Of a stretch of 64,000 bases of DNA, positions 17,317-26,666 are shown one piece after another (the stretch's first letter is position 1; every line of letters starts with the position of its first letter). The notes under the pieces were generated by a model. It did no database searches, was not told the DNA's origin, and worked only from the letters and a program-made list of their open reading frames with translations. The stretch is taken from the NCBI GenBank assembly GCA_026126065.1, contig JAHCJY010000006.1, forward strand, positions 124,001-188,000, read 5' to 3'. Source of the DNA: Bauldia sp. Lineage in GTDB: Bacteria > Pseudomonadota > Alphaproteobacteria > Rhizobiales > Kaistiaceae. Made by a program: the position numbers and the translations under genes.

Positions 17317-17339
17317 GGCGCGAGTTCTGGCCTCGCGCC
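17317..17339 (+). terminator. Weak hairpin after the secreted-protein cluster
   Basis: GGCGCGAG (17317-17324) pairs with CTCGCGCC (17332-17339). No T-run follows. It lies between the DUF4360-like cluster and the STAND gene. Confidence 0.35.
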
Positions 17340-17395
17340 GCCGCGTTCTCCGGACCGGCTCAGCGCACCGGACTTGACGGCGGCAGGTTTCGCGG

Positions 17396-20300
17396 TTGTT
17401 TCCTCTCGGTCTGTTCCGAGCAGCAACCGTGACCTTCGCACCTTCCTCGCCGTCGCCGGGCCAAGCAGTCGCGTCCACCGGACCAGCGCCCGGTCCCCGC
17501 CGCGTCCGCATCTTCATCTCGTCCCCGGCCGACGCGCAGTTCGAGCGCATGCGCGTCGATCGCGTGGTGGAGCGCCTCAACGGCGCCTTCGCTGACCTCG
17601 CGCGCCTCGAGACCGTCCGCTGGGAGCGCGAGTTCTACAAGGCCCACGAGACCTTCCAGGCGCAGATCCCGGAAGCTGCGGATTGCGACATCGTCATCGC
17701 GGTCCTCCGTCACCGCCTCGGCACCGAACTGCCGACCGACTTCCCTCGGATGCCCGATGGCGAGCCCTACCCGAGCGGCACGGCCTACGAGATCCTGACC
17801 GCGATGGACGCGGCGGGGCAAAAGGGCCTCCCCGACATCTACGTCTTCCGCTACCCCGAGCCGCCGGTCGTCAAGCTCGACGACGCCGAGACGAACGAGC
17901 TCATCACCGAGCAATGGAACCGGCTGAAGGGCTTCTTCGCCCGCTGGTTCCGAACGCCCGAGGGCCATTTCAAGGCGAGCTACCACGAGTTTCGCTCGAC
18001 CGACGAGTTCGAGCAGCAGGTCGAGGCACTCCTCCGGAAATGGCTCGAGGAGCGGATCCTCAAGGGCCGCTCGGTGGTGTGGCCGATCGAGACGAAGGGC
18101 TCGCCGTTCCGTGGCCTGTCGTCCTTCGGCGCGCGGCATGCCGCGGTGTTCTTCGGCCGCGGCCGCGACATCGCCCGCTCGGTCGACCTCATCAAGGAGG
18201 CGGCGGCACGCGGGACGGCGTTCCTCCTCCTCGTGGGCGCCAGCGGCTCGGGGAAGTCCTCGCTCGCCCGCGCCGGCATCGTGCCGCGCCTCACCACGCC
18301 CGGCGTCGTGCCGGGCGTGGACCGGTGGCGCGTCGCACTCTTCCGGCCCGGAGAGGTCCGCGGCGATCCCGCCGCCGGGCTCGCGGCACGCCTGTTCGAG
18401 GGCGCCGGTGCCGCCGGCGGGGACGACGCGGGCCGGCCCGCCGCACTGCCGGAACTTGCCACCGGCGACTACGCGACGCCCGAATCCCTGGCGGTGCTCA
18501 TGGCGCACGGCGACGAGACGGCACCAAAACCCATCATTGCCGCGCTCGACAAGGTTGCCGCCGCCGAGCAGCGGTCGGGTGGCCACGCGCGACCGCTCCG
18601 AGCCGATCTCGTCCTGGTGGTCGACCAGATCGACAACCTCTTCACGGCTTCCGTCACGCCGGAGCAGCGCCAGCGCTTCGCAGCCCTCCTCGCCGTCTTT
18701 GCGGCGACCGGGCGTGTCTGGATCGTCGCCACGCTCCGCGCCGACCTCTACGAGCGCTTCCTCAAGGAGCCGAGGCTGTTCGACCTCAAGACGACCGGGG
18801 CTGCCTACGACCTGCAGCCGCCGGGGCCGGCGGGGCTCGCTGAAATCGTCCGCGGCCCGGCGGCGGCAGCGGATCTCGATTTCGACACGGACCCGGCGAA
18901 CGGCCGGACCCTCGACGAGGCGCTCCTCGCCGATGCCGACCGACCCGACATGCTGCCGCTCCTGCAGTTCACGCTCGACCAGTTGTTCGAGCGGCGCGAG
19001 GTGCGGGACGGCCGCACCCGGCTGACCTTTGCCGCCTACCAGGCCATCGGCGGCATGGGCGGCGCGATCGATCGCCAGGCCGAGGCCGCCTTTGCCGCGC
19101 TCGGCCCCGAAGAGCAGGCGCGGCTGCCGCGCCTCCTGCGCCAGCTTGCCGAGCCGGACCACGACGGCGGCTCCGCGCCGCTGGCGATCCGTGCGATTCC
19201 CCTCTCCGAGGCGTCCCTCGATGAAGCATCGGCGCGGCTCGTCGACGCCCTGGTCGAAGCGCGCGTCATCCTGTCGTCCGCCGACAGCGGCGAGACGCAT
19301 ATCAGGCTCGCCCACCAGCGCGTGCTGGAGAGCTGGGACCGGGCCCGCACGATCATCGCGGAGAATGCCGCCTTCTTCCGCATCCGCGAGGACATCGAGG
19401 ACCAGCGCCGCCGCTGGGAGGCGGGCGGCCGACGGACCGATCTCTTCATACCGTCCGGCCTGCCGCTCGCCGAGGCGGAGAGCGTGTCGAGGAAGTTCGG
19501 GACGGAGCTTCCGCCCGGCGCGCTGGCCTACGTCACGGCATCGAGCCGGCGCGCGCGGGCCCGGATCAGGTTACTCATCGCCGCCACTGCCATCTTCGCC
19601 GTGATTGCCGCGGTCGCCGTCTGGCAGACCTTCGCCGCCGAGAGCCGGCGCCGCGAGGCGGCCGCCGAGCGCGATCGCGCCGAGCAGAACTTCGTTCTCG
19701 CCGAGCAGCGTCGCGTCGAGGCGGAGGCGGAGCGCGAGCGTGCGGAACAGAACTTCGCGGCGGCCAAAACCGCGGTGGAGAACCTTGCCTTCGACGTGAT
19801 GCAGGGCATTGCCGGGGTGGCCGGCGTTCGCCTCTCGGACATCGCCCCGATCATCGACATGACGCGGCGGACGCTGGACCAGCTCGCCGCGACGGCGCCC
19901 GCGGATCTCGACATCGGCTTCGCCCGCGTCACGACCTTCGTGCAACTGGCGGAGACGCTGCAGGCGCAGGGCGACCTGGCGGCCGGCGTGAAGGCCATGC
20001 GCGACGCGGTTGCGGGTGCGCGGGAACTCGTCGCGGCGACCGACGGCGATCTCCTCGCGCGACGTGTTCTCGGTGTCGCCCTCAGCAACCTGTCCGCCGC
20101 GTACATCCGCGCCGGCAACTATATCGACGCCGAACCACCGCTGATCGAGGCGCTCGACATCGTGCGGCCTGTGGTTTCCGAGTACGGCGACCAGCCCGGG
20201 GTCGAGCCGTTCCGCGCCGATCTGGTGGCATTGCTCGACCGCCTCGGATCGACGCGCCTCGCGCGCGGCGACGGGGAGGGCGCGCTCGCAGCGTTCGAGG

Positions 20301-21133
20301 AGTCCCTCGCCGAGTCCCGCGTCCTCGTCGCCTCCCAGCCCACGGAGACCACATACTCACGCAATCTGGTCGTCGCCCTCAGCAAGGTGGCCGACATCTA
20401 CCGTGCTCTCGGCAACATGTCGGCGAGCCTTGCGCTGTTCGACGAAGCCCTCGCCCGGATCACGGCATTGTCTGCCGCCGACCCGACCAACGCCCAGTGG
20501 CTGCGGGATCGCGTCGCGACACTCAACCAGGTCAGCGCGGCGCGGCTCCTGGCAGACGATGTCGCGGGGGCGACCACGGCTGCGGACGAAGGCGTTGGCC
20601 TCGCGCGCACGCTGGTGTCCTACGACGCCGCCAACACCGACTACCAGCGCAGCCTGGCGGTGGCCCTCAATCGGTCCGGCGACGTCCGCTTCGCCGCGGG
20701 CGGCTACGCGGAGGCCTTCGCGCTCTTCGACGAGTCGGTCACGGTCGTCCGCGCGCTCCTTGAGCGCGATGCCACCAATCGCCTCTGGCGGGACGACCTC
20801 GTGGTCGGCCTCGACCGGGCGGCGGCCGCAATGGGCCTTGGCGGCGACATCGAAGGGGCGATCGCCGGGTTCGAGGAAGCCCACCGGGTTGCCGCAGCGC
20901 TCGCCACCGAAGCGCCGGATGATCCGCGAAGCCAGTCGACGCTCCTGACTGCGATCTACAAGATCGCCCTCTGGGCCAGCGGCGACCGCGCCGCAGAGGC
21001 AGGTGCCGAAGGCACTGCCCTCATCGAGCGCCTGCAGGCCGAGGGCCGCCTTTCCGACCCGGAGGTAGCCTATTGGCAGTCGCTCTTCGCTGGCCTCGGC
21101 GAACCCGCGCCGACGGCCGGAGCGCTGCCATAG
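17396..21133 (+). CDS. DUF4062-nSTAND1 NTPase with transmembrane segment and TPR-like repeats
   Basis: A 1245-residue signal-transduction protein. Residues 36-230 are a DUF4062-like domain (RRVRIFISSPADA at the start). Residues about 236-560 are a novel STAND NTPase domain: SPFRGLSSF, FFGRGRD, Walker A GASGSGKSS at 281-289, and Walker B LVLVVDQIDNLF near 405. One membrane helix follows at about 725-743, a charged coiled coil to about 800, then TPR-like repeats to the C-terminus. STAND proteins are sensor switches that oligomerise on signal; DUF4062 is a proposed effector or adaptor. The start is uncertain (TTG 17396 or GTG 17429). It ends 2 bases from the end of the convergent SLOG-SLATT gene. 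Confidence 0.8.
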   Translation: MFPLGLFRAATVTFAPSSPSPGQAVASTGPAPGPRRVRIFISSPADAQFERMRVDRVVERLNGAFADLARLETVRWEREFYKAHETFQAQIPEAADCDIVIAVLRHRLGTELPTDFPRMPDGEPYPSGTAYEILTAMDAAGQKGLPDIYVFRYPEPPVVKLDDAETNELITEQWNRLKGFFARWFRTPEGHFKASYHEFRSTDEFEQQVEALLRKWLEERILKGRSVVWPIETKGSPFRGLSSFGARHAAVFFGRGRDIARSVDLIKEAAARGTAFLLLVGASGSGKSSLARAGIVPRLTTPGVVPGVDRWRVALFRPGEVRGDPAAGLAARLFEGAGAAGGDDAGRPAALPELATGDYATPESLAVLMAHGDETAPKPIIAALDKVAAAEQRSGGHARPLRADLVLVVDQIDNLFTASVTPEQRQRFAALLAVFAATGRVWIVATLRADLYERFLKEPRLFDLKTTGAAYDLQPPGPAGLAEIVRGPAAAADLDFDTDPANGRTLDEALLADADRPDMLPLLQFTLDQLFERREVRDGRTRLTFAAYQAIGGMGGAIDRQAEAAFAALGPEEQARLPRLLRQLAEPDHDGGSAPLAIRAIPLSEASLDEASARLVDALVEARVILSSADSGETHIRLAHQRVLESWDRARTIIAENAAFFRIREDIEDQRRRWEAGGRRTDLFIPSGLPLAEAESVSRKFGTELPPGALAYVTASSRRARARIRLLIAATAIFAVIAAVAVWQTFAAESRRREAAAERDRAEQNFVLAEQRRVEAEAERERAEQNFAAAKTAVENLAFDVMQGIAGVAGVRLSDIAPIIDMTRRTLDQLAATAPADLDIGFARVTTFVQLAETLQAQGDLAAGVKAMRDAVAGARELVAATDGDLLARRVLGVALSNLSAAYIRAGNYIDAEPPLIEALDIVRPVVSEYGDQPGVEPFRADLVALLDRLGSTRLARGDGEGALAAFEESLAESRVLVASQPTETTYSRNLVVALSKVADIYRALGNMSASLALFDEALARITALSAADPTNAQWLRDRVATLNQVSAARLLADDVAGATTAADEGVGLARTLVSYDAANTDYQRSLAVALNRSGDVRFAAGGYAEAFALFDESVTVVRALLERDATNRLWRDDLVVGLDRAAAAMGLGGDIEGAIAGFEEAHRVAAALATEAPDDPRSQSTLLTAIYKIALWASGDRAAEAGAEGTALIERLQAEGRLSDPEVAYWQSLFAGLGEPAPTAGALP

Positions 21134-21135
21134 GG

Positions 21136-23025
21136 CTACGGCTCGACCAGTTCCTTGGCGTAGAGCGCTGACCACTCCGCCACCTCGTCGAGCGCGACCC
21201 GTGCGATGTCCTCGCCGAGCCGCAGCGCATCGATGATATGGAGCCGCGGCGGCGGAGGGCGGGTGCCGGCGACCGCAACGCGGGCGGAGAGCACCGCGGC
21301 GCGCCGGTCAAGACCTTCGAGGATCGAGATCATCCGCTCCGAGCGGTCGGCGAGACGCGAGCACTCCGACTGGAACCGGACGCCGTTGAGTGAGGCCACC
21401 GCCGCGGGAAGGATCGCGGCGACGAACAGGAGCCAGGGCGCAACCTTGTAGGACGGCTCCGCGATCGCGTCCGGCAGCACGTGCAGCCCGCCGAGGACGA
21501 GGATCAGGAGGTCGAGGCAGACGACCGCGATCACCGCCACGCTGAGGACATTGCCCAGCCGTTCGAGCCAGCCGCCCATCGCCGCCATCGCGGTAGCGGT
21601 CCGGCGGTGGTATGCGAGCTGGCGCCCGATCCAGCCGCTGCGGATGGCCGCGACCGCCTCGGCGGCGCGCGGGCGGATGGGCTGGCCCGGAGCCGGCGGC
21701 GTTGCCTCGGCCGGGTTCACCTGCCGGACGAGGGCGTGGAACAGCCGGTCGACGATGCTCTGTTCGACGACGCGCGTGGCGAACGGGGCGGACAGCGGAG
21801 GCGGCGGACGGAAGCTCGCGGCGGCGGGGAGGTAGGCCATCGTGCGGAGGCCTTCGGCGAGGTAGCGATAGTCGACCGCCTTCTCGGCCCACCGCTCGCG
21901 GTTCGCCGTTCGCGCCGCGCGCTGGATCCAGATCACCGCCGCCAGCTTCGCAAGACCGAGCCCGAGGAGGACCCACCACGCCTGGTAGTCCGGGCTGTGC
22001 GCGCTCGAATTGCGCAAGAGGACGATGATCGAGAGCACGGCCAGACAAACCGCCGCGACGGCGAGCGCATAGCCGAGGAGGAAAGTACCGCGGTAGAGCC
22101 CGGCGTAGCGCTCGTTGAGCGCATTGGCGCGCCGCCGGTACGCTTCGATCGGCTCGGGCGCAGTGTCGTCCTCGACGGTCCCGCGCGACCGGAACCGCCG
22201 CTCGAACCAGCGCCAGATGTGCTCGCGTGGCAGTCGCCGCCGTTCCTCGCCGCCGAAGAACTCCGTCACGAGGGCCTGCTGGCCGTCGTGCAGCCCGGCA
22301 TGGCGGCCCGCGGCACGTGCAGACGCCGGCGCGGCGAGGAGATCGGCGACGAACCCGGCGATCGCGGGGCCGGCGGGAGCGCCGTCGCAATCCTCGAACT
22401 CGTCAAGCGTGCGAATGACGGTGACATCGCCGTTCGGGACGACGAGCCGGATGACGGGCATCCCGATCGCCAGCGCCCGGCGCGTCGTCTCCAGGGTCCC
22501 GCCCGCCTCACCGCCGTCGCCGTCGTCCACCGCGATCAGGACATCGGCGTGGCGCAGCATGACCTCTGCCTGTGCCCGAAACGCGGCCGCGCGCACGCGC
22601 TTTCCTTCCTCCGCCTCGGACGGCAGGTCGCGCCGCGCATCGCTGTCGAGTTCCATCACGTAGGCGGCGCGCGCGAGGAGGGCGCGGAACCGCTCGGCAT
22701 CCGCCATCGGCGACGCGAAGCAGTAGGCATCCGGGTCGAACGGCAGGATTGCCGCGATCGCCCTGTCCGCGACCGTGGTGGCCCCGTCGAGGAACGCGGT
22801 GGCGGCGATCTGGTCGGCGCCGTCGGCAAGCCCCGAGATGAGGGTCAGCCGCGGCCTCGCCTCCGAGTACCAGCCGCGGTCGCGCGCCACGACGCCTGCG
22901 ACGGCGGCCTCGATCGTGCCGAACAGGGGTGCGAGGCGGCCAGCGAGGTCGGCGCCGGGCGGCAGGGTGCGCTTCCCGGCGAAAGCGAGGCGAAGGGCGA
23001 TCGCCGGGCGGTTCACTGCGGTCAT
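21136..23025 (-). CDS. SLOG domain-SLATT-like four-TM protein
   Basis: A 629-residue membrane protein. Residues 1-230 look like a SLOG (DprA/LOG-like Rossmann) domain: LRLAFAGKRTLP, then LISGLADGADQIAATAFL, comparable to the SGLARGID loop of DprA, and VLIAVDDGDGGEAGGT. Four membrane helices follow (about 313-337, 349-367, 492-513, 527-547), with the intervening W-x8-YRYLAEGLR motif and the ending FQSECSRLADRSERM typical of SLATT-type pore domains. In known systems the SLOG part binds a nucleotide-like signal and SLATT opens a membrane pore. It is convergent with the STAND gene. Assignment is by motif; confidence is moderate. Confidence 0.65.
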   Translation of the reverse strand: MTAVNRPAIALRLAFAGKRTLPPGADLAGRLAPLFGTIEAAVAGVVARDRGWYSEARPRLTLISGLADGADQIAATAFLDGATTVADRAIAAILPFDPDAYCFASPMADAERFRALLARAAYVMELDSDARRDLPSEAEEGKRVRAAAFRAQAEVMLRHADVLIAVDDGDGGEAGGTLETTRRALAIGMPVIRLVVPNGDVTVIRTLDEFEDCDGAPAGPAIAGFVADLLAAPASARAAGRHAGLHDGQQALVTEFFGGEERRRLPREHIWRWFERRFRSRGTVEDDTAPEPIEAYRRRANALNERYAGLYRGTFLLGYALAVAAVCLAVLSIIVLLRNSSAHSPDYQAWWVLLGLGLAKLAAVIWIQRAARTANRERWAEKAVDYRYLAEGLRTMAYLPAAASFRPPPPLSAPFATRVVEQSIVDRLFHALVRQVNPAEATPPAPGQPIRPRAAEAVAAIRSGWIGRQLAYHRRTATAMAAMGGWLERLGNVLSVAVIAVVCLDLLILVLGGLHVLPDAIAEPSYKVAPWLLFVAAILPAAVASLNGVRFQSECSRLADRSERMISILEGLDRRAAVLSARVAVAGTRPPPPRLHIIDALRLGEDIARVALDEVAEWSALYAKELVEP

Positions 23026-23336
23026 CGGAGGCTGGCCAGTTTGCTGGATCGGCCGCCGTCTTTGTCACGACGGCGTTCCGCGGGCAAACGCCGCCGCTGG
23101 GACAGAATGCAGCGCCGACCCTTCCGGGCGCCCGCCCGACCGACCGCCGTGGAAAAGGAGACGGCCTGCCGGGGTGGGTGGCAGGCCGTCGAGTTGGGGA
23201 GGTGGAAGACGAACTCGGGCGCCTTCCGGCCGGGAGGGCCCGGCACGCCGAGATTTGCCCGGATCGCGGCGGCAGGTCTGTGTCGCAGGTCACATGTCGC
23301 GGAACCTACCGGTGCGGGCCGCAGTTGAATGCCACG
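23026..23336. other. 311-base gap between SLOG-SLATT and lipid kinase genes
   Basis: This divergent gap shows no convincing gene. It contains a perfect 11-bp stem at 23160-23190, described separately. A GTG at 23203 lies in frame with the kinase gene after GGGGAGG, but the extra 45 residues look unlike the kinase family, so I do not use it. Confidence 0.6.
23160..23190 (-). terminator. Orphan terminator-like hairpin
   Basis: GACGGCCTGCC pairs with GGCAGGCCGTC around a 9-base loop. On the minus strand it is followed by TCCTTTTCC, giving a weak intrinsic terminator shape. No gene on the minus strand lies immediately upstream, which is why it is odd. Confidence 0.4.
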
Positions 23337-24215
23337 ATGCGGGCGCTCCTCCTCCACAACCCCAAGGCCGGCGACAACCGGGTTTCCGCGGACGATCTCG
23401 TGCGCGCCTTCGCCGACGCGGGCTACGAGGTCCGCTACTGCGACAAGGACGACGAGGCCGGCTTCGCGGCCGGTCTTGCAGCGCAGCCCGACCTGGTGGC
23501 GGTTGCCGGCGGCGATGGCTCGATCGGACAGCTCCTTCACTTCCATGCGGCGCTGACGATGCCCGTGGCGCTCCTGCCGCTCGGCACGTCCAACAACATC
23601 GCACGCTCCTTCGGCATGACCACGGACGCGCTGTCCCTCATTCCGCGGCTCCGGGGCGCGCCGTTCCGGCGGCTGGATGTCGGCATCGCCAACGGGCCGT
23701 GGGGGTACAGGCTCTTCGTCGAATCCGTCGGACTCGGCCTCCTGGCGCCGATGATGACGAAGCGGATCGCGGCCGATACCGCCGCCAAGGCGCGCGAGGT
23801 GGTGCGCAAGATGCTGATTGCCAACGTGAAGCGGGCTAGGGCCGGCAGGGCGTGGCTCTCGGTGGATGGCGAGGTGATCGAGGACGACGTGCTGATGGCC
23901 GAGATCACCGCCATCAGTCGTGTCGGCCCCGCACTCCCCCTCCTCGATGGCAACAGCACTGGCGACGGACTGATCGACGCCGTCGTCCTTCGTGCCTCCG
24001 ATCGGGCGGCGATGGTGGCATGGCTCAAGGACGAAGACAGCGGCATGCCGCCCGTCACCGCCTACCGCGGTCGCTTCGTTTCCGCCCGCTGGGACGGCCT
24101 GCCGCTGCGCGTCGACGACCGCAGAATGCGCAAGCCCGACAGCAGACCGGCGCACGTCTTCGTGCGGCTTCTCGGGGCCGAAATCGACATCCTCGTCCCG
24201 GAGGGCGAAGCATGA
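23337..24215 (+). CDS. Diacylglycerol kinase/lipid kinase family protein
   Basis: A 292-residue kinase of the YegS/DgkB type that would phosphorylate a lipid headgroup using ATP. The ATP-binding motifs are clear: LLHNPKAGDNR at the start, VAGGDGSIGQLLH around residue 60, and LPLGTSNNIARSFG. I choose the ATG at 23337 because the N-terminus MRALLLHNPKAG is standard; its Shine-Dalgarno is poor. The stop overlaps the next gene by ATGA. Coupling of a lipid kinase with an inositol-phosphatase-like enzyme suggests a lipid or phospholipid headgroup pathway. Substrate unknown. Confidence 0.88.
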   Translation: MRALLLHNPKAGDNRVSADDLVRAFADAGYEVRYCDKDDEAGFAAGLAAQPDLVAVAGGDGSIGQLLHFHAALTMPVALLPLGTSNNIARSFGMTTDALSLIPRLRGAPFRRLDVGIANGPWGYRLFVESVGLGLLAPMMTKRIAADTAAKAREVVRKMLIANVKRARAGRAWLSVDGEVIEDDVLMAEITAISRVGPALPLLDGNSTGDGLIDAVVLRASDRAAMVAWLKDEDSGMPPVTAYRGRFVSARWDGLPLRVDDRRMRKPDSRPAHVFVRLLGAEIDILVPEGEA

Positions 24216-25054
24216 CTCCGGGCGATCGCGAGGAATGGCTCCGCTCCATCGAACAGGTGGCTGTCGAACTGGCCAACCTCGCCGGCGCAGAGATCACCAA
24301 CGCCCTCGGGCGCGAGATCGCGGTCCGCTACAAGGGATCGGCGAAGGGAACGTTATTCTCCGACCCGGTCTCCGACGTCGACCAGCGCGTCGAGGAACTG
24401 ATCCGCGGCCGGCTTGCCGCAACCTTTCCGGACCACGGCATCATCGGCGAGGAGATCGACGAGGCGCCCGATCCGTCGCGCGAGGTGGTGTGGGCCGTCG
24501 ATCCGATCGACGGCACTGCGAACTTCGTCAACGGCTTCCCGCTCTTCGCCGGCTCGATCGGCGTCCTCGAGCGCGGCGTGCCGATCGTCGGCGCGATCTG
24601 GACCTCGACCAGCCATGTGCTGCGGGCCGGCGTCTATCATGCCCGTGAGGGCGGCCCGCTGCGCTTCAACTTCGAGCCGGCCGAGGCGCGCTCCGTGCCC
24701 GCCAACCGCCGGCACCTGGCGGGCGAACCCGACAGGACCCCGGGCGATTTTCCCTGGGACATGCGCCAGACCGGCTCGGCTGCGCTCGAATGCGCGTTCG
24801 TCGCCGCCGGCCTCCTCCGGGTCTCGCGCCTGGCCCGGCCGAACATCTGGGACGTGGCCGCCGGTTTGGCGCTCGTCCGTTCGGCGGGCGGCACGATCAA
24901 GATGAACTCCGGCGCCGGCTGGCGCGAGATGGAGGCGTTCGAATCGCCCGTCGAGGCCGGTACGTCGCTCGGGCTTCGCCGATGGAGCGGTGCGCTCCTC
25001 GTCGGCGAGCCCGAGGCGGTGGAAACCCTCGCCCGAGTGCGCCCGACCGGCTGA
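24212..25054 (+). CDS. Inositol monophosphatase family protein
   Basis: A 280-residue magnesium-dependent phosphatase. The family's metal site is visible: GEEIDE near residue 88 and VWAVDPIDGTANFVNGFPLF near residue 98, then WDVAAGLALVRSAGG toward the C-terminus. It could hydrolyse inositol-1-phosphate or another sugar/nucleotide phosphate; the family is promiscuous. It overlaps the lipid kinase by ATGA, so they are co-translated. Its end is 3 bases from the end of the convergent marC gene. Confidence 0.9.
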   Translation: MTPGDREEWLRSIEQVAVELANLAGAEITNALGREIAVRYKGSAKGTLFSDPVSDVDQRVEELIRGRLAATFPDHGIIGEEIDEAPDPSREVVWAVDPIDGTANFVNGFPLFAGSIGVLERGVPIVGAIWTSTSHVLRAGVYHAREGGPLRFNFEPAEARSVPANRRHLAGEPDRTPGDFPWDMRQTGSAALECAFVAAGLLRVSRLARPNIWDVAAGLALVRSAGGTIKMNSGAGWREMEAFESPVEAGTSLGLRRWSGALLVGEPEAVETLARVRPTG

Positions 25055-25057
25055 CCG

Positions 25058-25681
25058 TCACGTCGCGACGATCGCCTTCACGCCGTCCGCGACGAACTGG
25101 ACGGCGAGGGCCGCGAGCACCACACCGAAGAGCCGCGACAGGACGATCCGGCCCGTGCGTTGCAGCAGCCTGTCGAAGCGCGTGGCGAGCAGGAAGACGA
25201 CGAGGCACATCGCGATGATCCCGAGGAGTATCGCGATGAAAAGGACGAACGCCCCGGTGCTCGGCGCCGCCTCCGCCGTGATGATCGTTGCCGCAATGGC
25301 GGCCGGGCCCGCCATCATCGGCACGGCGAGCGGGAAGGCGGCCATCGATGCGGCGTCGCCATGCTGTTGCTCCGCCTGCGCGGCGGCAGCCTTCCTCTCG
25401 GCCCGGAGGTCGAAGATCATCTCGAAGGCGATCCAGAACAGGAGGAGCCCGCCGGCGATGCGGAATGCCGGGAGCGAGATGCCGAGGAACTCGATCACCG
25501 GCCCGCCGAACAGGGCAAAGCCGACGAGGACGGCGCCCGCGATGATCGAGGCGGAAATCGCGACGCGGCGGCGGTGCGCCTCCGGCATGCCCGACGTGAG
25601 CGCAATGAAGATCGGCGCAAGCCCGATCGGCTCGATCGTGACGAAAAGCGTCGCGAAGGCGGTGAGGAGATACTCGCGCAC
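25058..25681 (-). CDS. MarC family integral membrane protein
   Basis: A 207-residue polytopic membrane protein. It starts MREYLLTAFATLFVTIEPIGLAP-like, which holds the family's first membrane helix and the conserved IEPIGLAPIFI motif, and has a second conserved segment AFPLAVPMMAGPAAI. About six membrane helices are visible. The family's transport role is not established (an early link to multiple antibiotic resistance was withdrawn). Confidence 0.9.
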   Translation of the reverse strand: MREYLLTAFATLFVTIEPIGLAPIFIALTSGMPEAHRRRVAISASIIAGAVLVGFALFGGPVIEFLGISLPAFRIAGGLLLFWIAFEMIFDLRAERKAAAAQAEQQHGDAASMAAFPLAVPMMAGPAAIAATIITAEAAPSTGAFVLFIAILLGIIAMCLVVFLLATRFDRLLQRTGRIVLSRLFGVVLAALAVQFVADGVKAIVAT

Positions 25682-26125
25682 GCCGCCATCCTAGCGGAAT
25701 GCGCGGCGCTGCGCGCGGCATCCGGTGCGTTCGGCGAGGTCGATCGCGAGCCGGCGAGTCAGTCCGTCGCAGCGGCGGCGATCGCAATGTCATCTTCACG
25801 CCATCTTGGTGGGCGATTATCGGATGTTGCGAGATTGTCCGTGAGTCGCCGGCCCCCGCGCCGCCTCTCCCTCGAATCCCCCGCCATCCATACCAAGACC
25901 ATGATCCAGTTGGGCTTCGTGCCATCGGCTGTGCCCACGCGCCACCCGCCGACGAGACGACGCAGGACGGCGAGCTACGGCCCATATGCATGGGGATCGG
26001 GCGCGTCTCGCGCAGGGCAGATCTGTTTCTCAGGATTAACTGTATTGGCCGCGACCACGTATATTGAATGCGATCCAGGAAAAGCTCAGCGAACCTTCCC
26101 GCTCACCATTCGTGACAAGACTGCA
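25682..26125. other. 444-base gap upstream of a small hypothetical gene
   Basis: No gene is convincing here, although an open frame runs through. The right end turns AT-rich and carries a promoter-like pair (listed separately) just before the next gene. Confidence 0.5.
26036..26065 (+). promoter_or_regulatory. Promoter-like -35/-10 pair
   Basis: TTAACT at 26036-26041 and TATATT at 26060-26065 are 18 bases apart and precede the small gene at 26126 by about 60 bases. The surrounding sequence is unusually AT-rich for this genome. A pattern match only. Confidence 0.4.
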
Positions 26126-26566
26126 ATGATCCCTGAAGCGCACATCAAAGGTGAATTCATCGGCGGTCTCGCCCCGATGCTCCACCGCGACCGCACCCCC
26201 ATCGACGGCGTCCCTGCCGGCGGCGGACACGATTTCGAGGTCTATGTCGCCGCCGCCCAGGTATGGGTTTCCATGCCCGACTGGGTCGACTGCCGCGCCA
26301 TGTACCCCGAGCACGCCCGCGCGCTCGCCTATGCCATCGAGCGCGTGGCAACCCGCGGCGAGGATGGCCAGGTCGTCCTGGCGGAGAACACGCTCCTCGC
26401 CATCGGCGTCGAAGGCGATGACGTCACGCTTGTCTGCGCCGACAAGGCCGGCCAGCGCCGGACGGCAGGCATCGCCGTCGACCGCATGACCGCCTACGGC
26501 TTCTCGCAGAAGATCCGCGAAGCGGCCGACCGCGCTGAACGGAGCGTCGTCTCCCGCCGGGGCTGA
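26126..26566 (+). CDS. Hypothetical protein, 146 residues
   Basis: ATG at 26126. The soluble protein begins MIPEAHIKGEFIGG and is mixed alpha/beta, with a tryptophan motif VWVSMPDWVDCRAMY, a repeat of helix (ARALAYAIERVATR) and a short C-terminal helix AYGFSQKIREAADRAERS. No signal peptide or membrane helix. I do not recognise the family. A promoter-like pair lies upstream and no gene shares its direction nearby. Confidence 0.55.
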   Translation: MIPEAHIKGEFIGGLAPMLHRDRTPIDGVPAGGGHDFEVYVAAAQVWVSMPDWVDCRAMYPEHARALAYAIERVATRGEDGQVVLAENTLLAIGVEGDDVTLVCADKAGQRRTAGIAVDRMTAYGFSQKIREAADRAERSVVSRRG

Positions 26567-26666
26567 AGTCCCGCCGCGGCGATTGCCGTCAGGCGACGCT
26601 CTCCGCGCGCGACAGGGGAAGCTGAGCCCTCGCGCGGCCGTCAGCGAAGCGGCAGACCTCCAGGAA

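Noticed and set aside
17396..23025. Reading the STAND and SLOG-SLATT genes as one operon
   Set aside because: They are convergent and so cannot be cotranscribed; only proximity links them.
23203..23336. Longer start for the lipid kinase at GTG 23203
   Set aside because: Good Shine-Dalgarno, but the added residues do not resemble the family, whose N-terminus begins at MRALLLHN.
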